DNA from: JACDER01 sp963842575
GTDB taxonomy: Bacteria > Actinomycetota > Thermoleophilia > Gaiellales > Gaiellaceae
Length of the DNA: 64,000 bases
Direction: 5' to 3'
Assembly: GCA_963842575.1 (NCBI GenBank)
Contig: CAWJGS010000004.1
Location: 310,001-374,000 of the forward strand
The notes under the pieces are model-generated. The model saw only the letters and a list, made by a program, of their open reading frames with translations, did no database searches and was not told the origin of the DNA. This document shows, piece by piece, positions 25,891-36,984 of the stretch. The position numbers were made by a program, and so were the translations under genes. How positions within the stretch are numbered: the stretch's first letter is position 1; every line of letters starts with the position of its first letter.

Positions 25891-28800
25891 CTGAGCCTTG
25901 AATTCGGCATTCTGGGGCCGCTCGAGGCGGTCAATCATGGAGTTCCGGTCGCGTTGCAAGCGATGCGCGAGCGCAAGCTGCTCGCGATTCTGCTCGTGCA
26001 CGCGAACGAGGTCGTGTCCACGGACCGCCTCGTCCACGAGCTCTGGGGCGACGATCCACCGAAAACCGCGGTCCCCGCCCTGCACAACGCGGTCTCGAGA
26101 CTGCGCAAGGCACTCGGCGACACCGTCGTGCAGACGCGCTCGCCGGGCTACACCCTGGAGGTCTCGGCCGATGAGCTGGACGCGGCCCGGTTCGAGCAGC
26201 TGCTGGCGGAAGCGGTCGGCCCGCCGGAGCAGGCGGCCGACCGGCTGCGCGAGGCACTCGCGCTGTGGCGTGGGCCGGCGCTGGCGGACTTCGCGTACGA
26301 GCCGTTCGCCCAGTCCGCGATCGCCCGCCTCGAAGAGCTCCACATCGTCGCGATCGAGGATCGGATCGAGGCCGATCTCGCTCTCGGACGGCACGACGTT
26401 CTCGTCGGCGAGCTCGGCTCGCTCATCATCGACCATCCTTTCCGTGAGCGACTCCGCCGCCAGCTCATGGTCGCGCTGTACCGCGCGGGTCGCCAGGCAG
26501 ATGCGCTCGGCGCGTATCAGGACGCTCGCCGGATGCTCAGCGACGAGCTGGGGGTCGATCCGAGCCCGGCGCTCAAGGAGCTGGAGCGCGCGATCCTCCA
26601 GCACGACCCCTCGCTTGCGGCCGCCGAGCGAGGAGCTGTCGCTCCCGCGCTTCCGGCGGAGTTCGTCGGCGAGCGGCGCAGGACGGTCACCGTCGTGCTC
26701 GCCGACATCGAGCCCATGGGCGGGCCCGAGATCGATCCCGAGGCATTTCGCTCGGCGGTCTCACGGTGCCTGGGCGTCCTGCGCGGCGCTCTGGAGCGGT
26801 ACGGAGCGGTGGTGGAACGATTCACCGGCGATGCGGTCATCGGCATCTTCGGGGTTCCGCGCGTGCACGAAGACGACGCGATGCGGGCGGTGCGAGCGGC
26901 GGCGGCAGCGCAGTCGGCGCTGGCCGGCCTGAACCGGGAGCTCAGGGAGGGCTGGGGCGTCGAGTTCGACGTGGGCTTCGGGCTTGCGACCGGCGAGGTG
27001 ATCGAAGGCGGAACCGAAGCCCTCCTGAGCGGGCCTGCCCTGGCGGTCGCGAAGCGGCTCGAGAAGCAGGCGGCGCCGGGAGAGATCCTGATCAGCGAAG
27101 ACACGTGGCGCCTCGTTCGGGACGGTGTCTCGGCCGAGCGGGCGGCCCGTCGGACGGCGACACGGCCTGGCGCGTGCTCGAGATCGAGGACACTCGCCCG
27201 TTCTCGCGTCAGCTCGAATCGTCGTTGGTCGGTCGCAGGGGCGAGCTCCGGCAGCTGCGCCACGCGTTCGAGCGCGCCGTCGAGACGAGCTCGTGCCAGC
27301 TGGTCACCGTTCTCGGGCCGGCAGGCGTCGGCAAGACGCGCCTCGCACTCGAGCTTGCGGGCGAGGTGGCCGAGAAGGCGACCGTGGTGTCGGGACAATG
27401 CCCGCCGTTCGGCGAGGGGATGACCTATTGGCCCCTCACCGAGATCGTTCGCCAGGCCGGACACAGCGAGCCGGCCGCGAAGGTGGCGAGCCTGATCGCC
27501 GGAGCTCCTGGAGCCGATGAGCTCTTCGCCGCTACGAGACGGATGCTGGAAGACCTGGCCGCGGGCCGGCCGCTCGTCGTCGTTCTCGAGGATCTGCACT
27601 GGGCGCAGCCGACCTTCCTCGACCTGGTCGACTACCTCGTCGAGTGGCTCCACGACGTGCCGGTGCTCTTGCTCTGCGTTGCCAGGCTGGATCTCATCGA
27701 GGAGCGCGCCAGCTGGGGCGGCGGCAAGCTCAACTCGACGTCGCTCGTGCTCGGCCCTCTGTCGCCGGAGGAATCGAACGAGCTCCTGGATGCCCTTGCC
27801 GGGACGAGCGAGATGCCGGACAAAACGCGAGCGGGGCTCGTGGAAGCCGCGGAAGGAAATCCACTCTTCGTCGAGCAGCTCGCGACGGCCTTCCTGCTCG
27901 GCGAAGCTGCGACGCTCCCGCCGACGCTCGAAGCGCTGCTCGCGGCACGCCTGGATCGTCTCGGCCCGGGCGAGCGCGCGGTCATGGACGCCGCGGCCGT
28001 TGCCGGCCGCGAGTTCTCCGGTCCCAGCGTCCAGGAGCTGCTACCGGAAGCGTCGACCTCGGTCGAGCGACACCTTCGCGGGCTGGTTCAGAAGGATCTG
28101 ATCCGCCCCCTCCGCGGGCCGCTGTTGGACGAGGAGGGATTCGCGTTCCGACACGTTCTGGTCCGCGAAGCCGCGTACCGGACGACGCCGAAGGCCCGCC
28201 GCTCCTACCTGCACCGGCGCTTCGCCGCGCGGCTCGAAGCGCCGCGTCCCGGACTTCGACGAGCTCATCGGGTACCACCTCGAGCAGGCCTGGCTCCTCC
28301 GGGCCGAGCTCGGGCCCGTCGGCGACGAGGACCTCGCCGTCTGGCCGGCGAGGCCGGCGACCGGCTCGGCCGGGCGGGCATCCGCGCATGGAAGCGCGGC
28401 GACGCCCCGGCGGCCGTCAACCTGCTCGGCCGATCGACATCGCTCCTGCCCGAGAGTGCGCACCGACACGAGCTCCGCTGCGAGCTCGCGGGCGCACTTC
28501 GTGGGAGCGGCGATGTCGAGGAGGCCGACGAGGCTTCTGAGCGACGTGATCGAGAACGCCGCCGACCGGCGGATCGAGCTGCGCGCCTCGCTCGAGCGCC
28601 TCCACCTGCGCCTGTCGACGGATTCCGCGTCGAGCGCGATCGGCTCCTCGACTTTGCGAAGGACGCGGTACCTGTGTTCGAGTCGGCGGGCGACGATCGC
28701 TCGCTCGGCCGCGCCTGGCTGCTCGTCGGTGAGATTCGGGCGGGGTGTTCTGCGACAACGCCGCGTGGGAGGCTGCCGCCAGGCGCGCGCTCAAGCACTA

Positions 28801-29623
28801 CGAGCGCTCCGGGTGGCCCATTGCCTCGTGCGTCCAGGCGATCACGGCGGCGCTCTACTACGGGCCGACTCCGGTGGACGAGGGCATCGAGCGCTGCCGG
28901 AGGTTCGTGGAGGAATACCCCGAGGGAGTCGGAGCGAGCGCGCTCGTGGTGCATGGGCGGTCTCGAGGCGCTCAGGGGCGAGTTCGACGAGGCTCGTTCG
29001 CTCGTCGCGACGGCGCGCGAGCGCTACCTCGAGCTCGGGCAGCGCGCTCGCGCCGCCGAGATCGTCGACCCGGTTCAAGCGGGGATCGACCTGGTCGCGG
29101 GCGACGTTCTCGCGCCGAGGCCGTTCTCCGCTCGAGCTGCGAGCGGCTTCAGGCGATGCAAGCGTTCTCCGCGCTCGCGACCAGGGCGGCACAGCTCGCC
29201 GAAGCGCTGTTCCGGCTCGATCGCCACGACGAGGCCGAGGAGTGGACTCGCGTCTCGGAGAGCAACACGAGAGCCGACGACATCGGCGCGCAGTTCTCCT
29301 GGCGCGGCGTGCGCGCGAAGCTCGAGGCCCGTCGCGGGAGCCTGGAGGCGGGCGAGGCTCTCGCGCGCGAGGGCGTTGCTCTCGCGGAGCGCACGGATGC
29401 CGTCAACCAGCACGCGATGGCGCTCCTCGATCTCGCCGACGTCCTGCGCGTGGCGCAACGGCCTGGTGAGGCCGTCCCCGTGGTCGAGAGCGCACTCGCG
29501 CTGTTCGAGCGCAAGGGCAACGTTCCGGACGCCGCGCGCGCTCGCGACCTGCTCGCCGAGCTTCGCGACGCGAGGCCCCGGCCACGACGGAAGGCCCCTG
29601 ACGGGGCCTTCCGTGCGGCGTAA
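25891..29623 (+). CDS. SARP winged-helix/BTAD + cyclase-homology + AAA ATPase + TPR regulator, frameshifted
   Basis: About 1,240 residues after repair. Domains in order: OmpR-type winged helix (FGILGPLEAV, STDRLVHELWGDDPP, LHNAVSRLRKALGD), BTAD (ALWRGPALADFAYEPFAQSA; ALGAYQDARRMLSDELGVDP), a cyclase-homology domain with both metal Asp (VTVVLADIEPMGG, RFTGDAVIGIFGVPR), an AAA/STAND ATPase (TVLGPAGVGKTRLALELAG; VVVLEDLHWAQPT), then TPR-like helices. This is AfsR-like architecture with an inserted cyclase domain. Frame breaks begin near 27150 and cluster after 28250. Homology starts before any ATG/GTG/TTG; a CTG at 25891 (LSLEFGILG) is the likely start. With its SARP domain it is a candidate activator of the S-site promoters. 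Confidence 0.7.
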
Positions 29624-29634
29624 CTCCGGTTCTG

Positions 29635-29805
29635 TCACGGTCCGCCGCCGCCGCCGCTCTCCTGGCTTGCGAGCCCGGCCTCCGGTCCCCCAAGGACCGG
29701 CGTCGCCGGTGCGCTGCCCGCGAACAGAGCCACTGCGACGAGCGAGGTCAGCAACCGCCGCGTGTGCGAGGCCCTGAGATTCCCCGTATGCGTCTGCGTG
29801 AACAT
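29635..29805 (-). CDS. Small secreted Gly-rich peptide
   Basis: 56 residues. AAAGGAGGT stands seven bases before the ATG, among the strongest ribosome sites in the window. Residues 15-34 form a signal-like helix (RRLLTSLVAVALFAGSAPA); the mature end is about 22 residues closing with SQESGGGGGP. The family is not recognised. It is convergent with the 3' end of the SARP-cyclase-AAA gene (11-base gap) and divergent from the PPC/DUF6299 gene. It could be a signalling peptide or a lone exported peptide. Confidence 0.5.
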   Translation of the reverse strand: MFTQTHTGNLRASHTRRLLTSLVAVALFAGSAPATPVLGGPEAGLASQESGGGGGP

Positions 29806-29903
29806 TGCGCACCTCCTTTCCGACCCCGACGGTCGGAGGAGGCGGCAACGGGGACCTAACGCGCGACCCACAGCGCGCCAACAAAGTCGGCGCCGCTCGA
29901 CGG

Positions 29904-29935
29904 ATTAGCGACTCGTTAGGGGTCGGTGCGACCGT
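29904..29935 (+). promoter_or_regulatory. SARP-type site S2 with -10-like element
   Basis: ATTAGCG (29904-29910) and GTTAGGG (29915-29921) are 11 bp apart; GACCGT (29930-29935) begins eight bases after the second heptamer and ends seven bases before an ATG (29943). That ATG is in frame with the signal peptide that starts at the next ATG, 30006, so the first may initiate a leaderless message for the same protein. Confidence 0.65.
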
Positions 29936-30005
29936 GAGCGCGATGCAGCAGGCAGTGCAAACGGAGCCCTCTACGGGCTGTTACCCAAGCAAGGGGGGAA
30001 CACAG

Positions 30006-31193
30006 ATGTCTCGTTATCTCACCATCCTCGCGGGAGTCGCAATCGCAGCGCTTGCAATGGCAGCGCCAGCGGCAGCCGCCCCGCCGTCGAACGACACGTT
30101 CGCAGGGGCGACGACGATCTCGTCGCTGCCCTTCAGCGACACGGTCGATACGACGCAGGCAACGACGGACGCGGACGACATCGTAGCGGCGGCCTGCGGC
30201 GGCACTCACGTATAACAGCGTCTGGTATTCCGTCACGCCGACGCAGCCCGAGCGGATCTCGATTGATCTGTCCGGTGGCTCGCTACGCCCCCAGTTCGGA
30301 GTGTTGACCGGTAGCCCGGAAGCTTCACGCTCGTGACGTGGGGCGGCGGTCGGCAACTTCATGGCAGACGCAGGACAGACCTACTACATCATCGTTTTCG
30401 ACGCCCATCCGGTGAGCGGGGGCGGCGGCACGCTTCAGATCAACGTCTCGGCTCCGCCCCGCCGCCTCCGAACGACACGTTCGCCGGGGCGACGACGATC
30501 TCGGCGCTGCCCTTCAGCGACACGCTCGATCCAAGGGGGGCAACGACGGATGCAGTAGACGCCGAGGCGATGGCCGCCTGTGGGTTGAACTACACCGCGG
30601 AGGCAAGCGTGTGGTACGCGTTCACTCCGACGAGTGACACCGACGTCACGTTGGACACTTCGGGGTCCGATTATTCGCCCGATCTCAACATCCTGAGCGG
30701 CAGTCCCGGAAGCCTCAATTGCGTGTCGGGAGGATCGCAAGGAGGATTGGTCTTCCTGGCACTCGCGGGTCAGACCTACTACATGCAGGTGTTCGAGGTA
30801 GGGACGCCCGGCAGCACGCTCCAGCTCAGCGTCACGGGCCAGCTACGACCTCCGCCACCCCATGTGGCGCTGACGGTCGACCCGACCGGGAAGGTGAACA
30901 AGCACACGGGCGTAGCGACCGTGACGGGCACCTTCACCTGCTCGAACGCGGACGTCGCGCATCGTCGACGTCGCAGTCTGACTCAGCAGGTCGGACGCTT
31001 CGTCATCGGTCCCGGATCAGGAGGCACGCACGTCAACCCGTGCGACGGCCAGTCGCATCCTTGGAGCATCAGCGTCTCCGCCAGCAACGGCAAGTTCGCC
31101 GGGGGGAAGGCGAACGTAGAAGCCGGAATTACCGGATGCAACGCGTTCACTTGCGCATTTGACAGCGTCAGTCGGACGATCCAGTTGAGCTAA
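30006..31193 (+). CDS. Secreted protein with two PPC-like repeats and a DUF6299-like domain, frameshifted
   Basis: A signal peptide (SRYLTILAGVAIAALAMAA) is followed by two copies of a roughly 130-residue unit starting PPSNDTFAGATTISSLPFSD and PPPNDTFAGATTISALPFSD. Each ends like a prepeptidase C-terminal (PPC) fold (VWYAFTPTSDTDVTLDTSGS; LAGQTYYMQVFEVGTPGS). The C-terminal 100 residues (VALTVDPTGKVNKHTGVATV, PCDGQSHPWSISVSASNGKF, ITGCNAFTCAFDS) match the actinobacterial DUF6299 pattern. Frame breaks lie near 30205, 30320, 30465 and 30960. Start at 30006 follows the SD-like GGGGGG; the alternative is 29943. An exported protein of unknown function. Confidence 0.65.
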
Positions 31194-31202
31194 TCGGCTA
31201 CC

Positions 31203-31230
31203 GTCGGGGGCGGCTACTGCCGCCCCCGAC
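31203..31230 (+). terminator. Strong GC-rich terminator hairpin
   Basis: GTCGGGGGCGGC and GCCGCCCCCGAC are perfect inverted copies (12 bp) around the loop TACT, beginning nine bases after the stop of the DUF6299-like gene. No T-run follows, as is common in high-GC actinobacteria. Confidence 0.75.
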
Positions 31231-31255
31231 CAAGCTGCTTCGGGAGGCGAGTGAG

Positions 31256-32945
31256 ATGAGACCTCGCACGACCAGTTGGATCCTCGTTCTGGCAGGCGTA
31301 ATCGCGGTTGTGTTGCTGCGTGCGTCTGCGCCGGAAGCGGCGCGGCAAGCCCCGACCGCCGACCTGCAGGTCTCGATGGTCGATTCGGGGGATCCCGCGC
31401 GCTACGTCGACGCGCACAACCGCTCGGCGACATACACGTACACCATCACGATCACGAACAACGGACCGGACGCGGCGGCGGGAGCGAAGGTCAGCTTCCT
31501 CATCGGTGATTTCGGCTACGTAAATCAGTACGGAAACCCTGTGCCATTTCCCCAGGCGTTAGGTTCGTTCACCACCACCCAAGGGACGTGTCAGCTCGGT
31601 AGGCCTCTCTTCCTGAATCTGTTATTCACGGAACTGGACTGCGACCTCGGGTCACTCGCGAGCGGGTCGACCGCCACCGTCATCGTCGCGATGGGCGCGA
31701 GACGGTATCCGCCGCTGAGCCCCGGCGCCTCCGAGGTTGTCGCCAACAGCGCGTCAGTCTCTTCCGACACCGCCGATCCGGACTCGAACAACAACTCCGC
31801 CACTGAGACGACGACGATCGTTCAGGGCTATGCAGATCTCGCCCTCCAGGTGACGCAATCGCCGTTTCCTGCTACGACGGCAGACGATCTCACTTTCACC
31901 TTCGTGATTCGAAACCTCGGACCGGATGCGCCTCGAGAGTTCTTCACGTTCACGTATCCGGCGCCAAACGACAAGGTCGCTGCCGTCCAGTCAAGACCAC
32001 GCTTTTGTGTGACCCACTCGTGCCGACCGGCCATCACATCTGCCGTTTGGCCCTCTGGCGTCCGGAGAGAGCACATCCGTCATGATCACGGTGACTCCCG
32101 GCCAACCGGGCAGCCGTTCGTATTCGGCAGTCGTCGGCACGGGGTGCTTCGGCGGGGTGTGGTGCACGTTTGCATCGTTCTCGTGCAACCCCACGCCCGA
32201 TCCTGATCCCTCGAACAATGCGGCCCAGATCGATGAGGATCTCCGGCGGTCCAGGCTGATGTGAGCGTCGAAACGATCTCATCGATCTCCGTCCTGCAGG
32301 TCGGCCAGACGGTCACGTACACGCTGCGCGTCGCGAATCACGGGCCTTCGCGGGCGGGCGACGTGAGGCTCACCGATCAGCTCCCGGCTGGGAATGGGTC
32401 TCGATGACTACGACCGAGGGCATTTGCGCCAGCGGGACGGTCGTGGCGTGCGACTTGGGCGACTTCGAGGTCGGGACGGGACGACGGTGACTATCGTTGC
32501 GAACCCCACCGTTGATGGAACGATCACGAACACCGCCTCAGTGTCGGCAAGTCTCGAGGAGCGCCGATTCGAACCCGGCTAACGACTCCTCATCCGCGAC
32601 CGTGACCGTTGGCGGAACGCCTCCACCCCACCACCGCCACCACCGCCACCCCCGCCCCCACCGCCTCCTCCGTCGCTCCGCCTCCTCCCACCGCCCGCCG
32701 CCGCCTCCGCCTCCGCCGCCGCCTCCGACCGTCACGTGCGTCGTCCCGAGCGTCGTCGGCAAGCGGCTTGCCGCGGCGAAGCGCATGCTCGCCGAAGCGC
32801 ACTGCGCCTCGGGGAACATCAGGAAGGCTTACTCGCGTCTCCAGAAAGGGCGAGTCGTCGCGCAGTCGCGCCGTCGGGGCCGGCAATTGGCCGAGGGGGC
32901 TCCCGTCAGCCTCGTGGTAAGCAAGGGTCGCGGCCAAGGCGGTGC
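31256..32945 (+). CDS. Secreted DUF11-repeat protein with Pro-rich linker and C-terminal PASTA domain, frameshifted
   Basis: GGGAGGCG precedes the ATG. An N-terminal hydrophobic segment (SWILVLAGVIAVVLLRA) is followed by three DUF11/CARDB-like beta-sandwich units: TYTYTITITNNGPDAAAGAK, LTFTFVIRNLGPDAPREFF and TVTYTLRVANHGPSRAGDVR. A run of Pro and His (about 32620-32730) leads to a PASTA-like domain (CVVPSVVGKRLAAAKRMLAE, GRVVAQSRRRGRQLAEG). PASTA domains bind peptidoglycan stem peptides or muropeptides; DUF11 units form stalks. This suggests a cell-wall-anchored stalk protein. Several breaks fall after 32000, and the exact stop near 32945 is unclear because the frame flows into the next gene. 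Confidence 0.6.
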
Positions 32946-32947
32946 AC

Positions 32948-33965
32948 CGAGACCTGCAGCCCGCTCGAAGTCAGGGACGCTCACGAGGGGGAGGCCTCCG
33001 AAATCGCGGTACTCCTCAACGAGCTGTATCGCGATCTGTACGGCGCCGACGAGTTTCGATCCGCGGATGTCGCTTCATGGATCCGGGACCTGGAGGTACG
33101 CACCCTCGTAGCGGTCGCCGATCAGGAGCTCGTGGGCTGGGCCGAGGCGAGCGCCGGTCGGGACCTGCATCCGACGTGGTGGCTCGACGTGCTCGTCCCG
33201 CCCCAGGAGAGGCAGCGCGAGATCACGGAACGGCTTGTGCACGAGGTCGAGGATGTCGCGCGCTCAGCTTCGCCGAACGGGGTCGAGGCCAAGTTCTACC
33301 TCCCCGAGGCCGACGCCCGACTCCAAGCGGTCGTGAGCGAGCGCGGGTACACGCCGGTGAGCTACTCGTTCCGCATGGAGCGCCTACTCGAGAGCCCTCC
33401 GGAGAGCGCGGCGTGGCCCAAGGGCACGCACCGTCCGACCCTTCCGGTCGGGAGTCGACGAGAGACTCGCCTACTCGGTGCACATGGACACGATCGCCGA
33501 CCAGGAGGGGACGTTCAAACGCGAGTCCTTCGATCGATGGTCAGCGCACTACTCGGGCAGAGCAAGCGGGGCCCGTTCGACCCATCACTCTGGTTCATCG
33601 CAGAGGCGGACGGCGAGCCGGCCGGCATCTGCCTATGCCGAGCCGAGTGCGGAGCGGATCGAGGACTCGCATGGGTCTAGGTCGTCGGCGTCCGCCGACC
33701 GTGGAGGCGGCAGGGCGTCGGTCTGGCACTCCTGCTCCACGCGTTCGGTGAGCTGTACCACCGCGGCTTCGAGCGCGTCGGCCTAGGCGTTCACGGCGAA
33801 AACCCGACCGGCGCGGCGCGCCTGTACGAACGCGCGGGGATGTCGGTGAGCAGGCGGTCGACCATTCGCGAGGCATCTCGGGCGCTGGCGGACGCTAGCC
33901 GGCCGTTAGGGCCGGAGAGAGACACGTTGGCACGCGCGACTGAAGTGCGTGACCAGATCGCTTGA
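32948..33965 (+). CDS. Tandem GNAT acetyltransferase, interrupted
   Basis: Two GNAT-like halves. The first (EIAVLLNELYRDLYGADEFR, TLVAVADQELVGWAEASAG, LVPPQERQREITERLVHEVE) is complete. The second (LAYSVHMDTIADQEG, PFDPSLWFIAEADGEPAGIC, RRPWRRQGVGLALLLHAFGE, VHGENPTGAARLYERAGM) is separated by two frame changes (near 33440 and 33565) and by an in-frame TAG at 33678, where relatives usually have Ser. The reading frame then stays open to TGA at 33963-33965. This is the clearest point nonsense change in the window. The acceptor substrate is unknown. The start is uncertain because no good start codon is seen at the boundary with the PASTA gene. Confidence 0.55.
33894..33911 (+). promoter_or_regulatory. 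Weaker SARP-type site S8
   Basis: GCTAGCC (33894-33900) and GTTAGGG (33905-33911) are 11 bp apart, inside the 3' end of the GNAT gene and about 85 bases before the next ATG. No GANNNT element stands at the spacing seen elsewhere, so this copy is less certain. Confidence 0.4.
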
Positions 33966-33995
33966 TCTGCGCGATCCCACGCACGAGGAGGTCGC

Positions 33996-34485
33996 GATGA
34001 ACATCGGAATTGCCAGTCGTGGAGCGGCTGCTGCAGCCGTTCTCGATCGCAGTGGCGACAGTCGCCTGCAGTCCGGCGGCGGCCGCATCGAGCAGCAGGC
34101 CGGTTCATGAGCCGACATCGTCCGCCAGAAGCTCGACGGTGACTACGCGCGGGCCTGGGACAGTCTCTATCCGGCCCACAGCGAGTCGCACCACGCGACG
34201 CCTACGTGGCTTGCGAGAGCCTCGTCCCGTCTGCCGGAAGCCTCGTAAGCGTTCGCGCGACGCGGGTCTTCTCGGAGCGGATTCGGGTCGCAGGAAGCGC
34301 GCGGAAGATCGCCCTGAAGGCGGTCAAGGTGCGCGTGGCCGTCCTTCCGACCGGCTGGCTGGTGCCGGTCGTCGTTCCGCAGACGTTCCACGCAATCGCC
34401 GTCGAGGATGAATCGGGCACTTGGATGCTGGAGCGCGGACCAGTACAACTACTGCAGCGCCGGGACCTGCCCATACGCCGATTAG
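33996..34485 (+). CDS. Small exported protein of unknown function, frameshifted
   Basis: GAGGAGG stands five bases before the ATG. After a frame change the N-terminus reads RLLQPFSIAVATVACSPAAA, a signal sequence with a borderline lipobox (TVAC). The body joins DIVRQKLDGDYARAWDSLYP, VACESLVPSAGSLVSVRATR, KVRVAVLPTGWLVPVVVPQT and FHAIAVEDESGTWML. In the last frame it ends YNYCSAGTCPYAD, then TAG. I recognise it only as a hypothetical actinobacterial secreted family; the KLDGDYARAWDSLYP block resembles an NTF2-like helix. At least three single-base breaks. The stop runs directly into a palindromic terminator. Confidence 0.5.
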
Positions 34486-34510
34486 CGGGCCGAGGCGCGC
34501 CTCGGCCCGC
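34485..34510. terminator. Perfect 26-bp GC-rich palindrome, terminator
   Basis: GCGGGCCGAGGCG and its exact inverse follow each other without a loop, beginning at the last base of the upstream TAG stop. Position right after a stop and just before a promoter element favours a terminator or insulating hairpin. Confidence 0.65.
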
Positions 34511-34516
34511 CGGCCG

Positions 34517-34549
34517 GTTAGCCGGCGGTTAGGGGCCGAGTGCGACCCT
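34517..34549 (+). promoter_or_regulatory. SARP-type site S3 upstream of the cyclase-SARP-SIR2 gene
   Basis: GTTAGCC (34517-34523) and GTTAGGG (34528-34534) are 11 bp apart; GACCCT (34544-34549) follows after nine bases, and an out-of-frame ATG lies nine bases further. The gene starting at 34698 encodes a SARP DNA-binding domain, so this site would allow autoregulation. Confidence 0.6.
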
Positions 34550-34697
34550 GCGGGCGCGATGGAACGCAGGAGCAACGCCGGCCCCGATAACGAAACCGGA
34601 GTCGAGGCGAGCTGCACGGAGGCATCGGTTGACCGGTCCAGCCGAGATTCGTTCGACCCCCCTTGCAGGTTCCTCGAAAGCGCGTCATCATCTGCCC

Positions 34698-36984
34698 ATG
34701 GCCGAACAGCCTGGTAGCCCAGGCGCGCCATCCGAGCTGGGCGGAACCGTCGCGTTTCTCTTCAGCGATCTCGAGGGATCGACAGAGCTTCTGCGCCGGT
34801 TGGGAGACGACTACTCCGCGCTGATCGACGTCCCATCATGCGCTGCTGCAGGAGGTCTTCGACGCGCACGGAGGCCGAGTCGTCGACTCGCAGGCAGATT
34901 CGTTCTTCGTCGTCTTTCCCGGCGTGCGGGATGCGGCGGCCGCGGCCACGCAGGCCCAGCAGGCAGCTCGCAGGCCACGACTGGCCCGGCGGCGTCGACG
35001 TCCGGGTCCGCGTCGGGATCCACGCGGCCGAGCCGCTCGTCTCCGACAACCGTTATGTCGGGCTCGGCATCAACCGCGCCGCGCGCATCTGCGAGCTCGC
35101 GCACGGTGGACAGGTCCTGCTCTCGCAGGTGGCCGCGTCACTGCTCGCCGACAGCGATCTTCAGAACACGCGTCTCCGCGATCTCGGCCAGTACCCGCTC
35201 AAGGACTTCGCGGGCCCCGAACGGCTCTACCAGCTCGAGATCGACGGCCTTCAGTCGGAGTTCCCACCCCTGCGGGCGAAGCGCCCGAAGCCGGGGCTGG
35301 AGCGCGCGCTCGAGTTTCGGATCCTCGGCCCGCTCGAAGTCCTGGCCGAAGGTCGCCCCCTCCCGCTCGGCGGCCAGAAGCAGCGCGCGGTGCTCGCCCT
35401 CCTGTTGCTGGAGGAGGGCAGGGTCGTCCGACCGACACGCTGATCGACCGCCTGTGGGGCGAAGAGCCTCCCCGAACCGCCACGACGTCGCTGCAGAACA
35501 CCGTTTCGCGCCTGCGCAAGGTGCTCGGCGCGGACCGGCTGATTACGAAGCCTCCCGGCTACGCGGTCAGGCTGGAGCCCGAGGAGCTCGACCTCACGCG
35601 CTTCGAGCGGCTCGTCGGAGCCGCGCGCGAGCTCCCCCCCGAGCCGCGGGCCGCGGCACTGCGTGAGGCGCTGGCGCTGTGGCGCGGACCGGCCCTCGCC
35701 GACTTCCAGTACGAGTCCTTCGCCCTCGGCGAGATCGCGCGCCTGGAGGAGCTGCGCACTTCCGTCCTGGAAGACCGGATCGACGCCGACCTCGACGCCG
35801 GGCGGCACAGCGAGCTGATCGGCGAGATCGAGTCGCTCGTCTCCGAGTATCCGCTGCGGGAGCGCCTGCGTGGACAGCTCATGCTCGCGCTCTACCGCTG
35901 CGGCCGCCAGGCCGAGGCGTTGCAGGCCTACCAGGAGGCGCGGCACACGCTGGTGGAGGAGCTCGGCATCGAACCGAGCGGGAGACTGCAAGAGCTGGAG
36001 CGCGCGATTCTTCGGCACGAGGACGACGCTTGCGCCCGCTCCGGCCGCTCCCGCTCTCGCCGACCACTACCGGGAGCTGCTCGATGCCCTCGTCGCCGGC
36101 CGGCTCGTCCCCGTGCTGGGAAGTGGGGTCAACCTCTTCGCGCGGCCGGAGGATGCACCGTGGCAGCGCGGCCATCCGACTGCGCCCGACGTGGGGGACG
36201 TCGCCGCCTATCTTGCCGAGTGCTTCGAGTGCCCTCGCGAGCATGCGCGCGAGCTTGCGCGGCTGTCGCAGTACGTCGCGGTGACGCGGGGAGTGGGGCC
36301 GCTCCACGACGAGCTCCACGCCCTCTTCGACGCGGACTTCGAGCCGCGCCCGGTACATGCGCTGCTGGCGCGGCTGCCCGCGTACCTGCGCGAACAGGGG
36401 GCGCCGCAGCTGCTCATCGTCACGACGAACTACGACCTTGCCCTCGAGCGCGCCTTCCTCGAGGCCGACGAGGAGTTCGACGTCGTCTCGTACATCGCGG
36501 CCGGGCCGCACCGCGGCAAGTTCTCTCATCTGCCGCCCGACGGACGAGCCGCGGATCATCGAGGTCGCCAACACGTATGCCGAGTTGTCGCCTGACGTCC
36601 GCACGGTGATCCTGAAGATCCACGGGCAGGTCGACCGGCGACCCGAGCGCGAATGGGAGAGCTTCGTCGTCAGCGAGGACGACCACATCGACTACCTCGC
36701 CCACGCTGACATCGCAGGCCTCATGCCGGTGACGCGTCGCTGCGAAGCTCCGCCGCAGCCACTTCCTCTTCCTCGGCTATGCGCCGCACGAATGGCCGTT
36801 TCGCGTCTTCCTGCGCAGGGTGTGGGGCGGGCAGCGCGTGCTGTACCGGTCCTGGGCCGTCGAGCCGCGCGTCGAGCCCTTCGGACGCGAGCTCTGGCGC
36901 CACCTCGACGTCGATCAGCTCGACACGCCGCTCGCCGAATACCTCAAGCAGCTCGAAGGCCGGCTGGCGGCCGTGCCGGCATGA
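34698..36984 (+). CDS. Cyclase-homology + SARP (winged helix/BTAD) + SIR2-like fusion protein, frameshifted
   Basis: About 760 residues after repair. Order: a cyclase-homology domain with both metal Asp (VAFLFSDLEGSTELLRRLG; VDSQADSFFVVFPG; YVGLGINRAARICELAHGGQ), a SARP winged helix (FRILGPLEVLAEGRPLPLGG; TLIDRLWGEEPP) and BTAD (ALWRGPALADFQYESFALGE), then a SIR2_2-like domain. The last keeps the NAD-pocket motifs VPVLGSGVN, IVTTNYDLALERAF and ILKIHGQVD, with the Asn and His needed for NAD cleavage. About six breaks (near 34831, 34975, 35430, 36030, 36540, 36745). The TGA overlaps the STAND gene ATG as ATGA. SIR2 domains beside STAND proteins usually act as NAD-degrading effectors; that role here is inference. 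Confidence 0.7.

Noticed and set aside
29855..29860. A single GTTAGG on the minus strand as a ninth SARP-type site
   Set aside because: No second heptamer stands 11 bp away; kept only as a half site.
32560..32585. GATTCGAACCC, which looks like a reversed tRNA T-loop
   Set aside because: No acceptor or anticodon stem can be built around it, and the bases are read as ADSNPANDSSSATVTV, a normal DUF11 repeat end.
32590..32937. Glycine-rich minus-strand frames opposite the Pro-rich linker
   Set aside because: They are the complement of CCx codons of the DUF11-PASTA protein and have no independent support.
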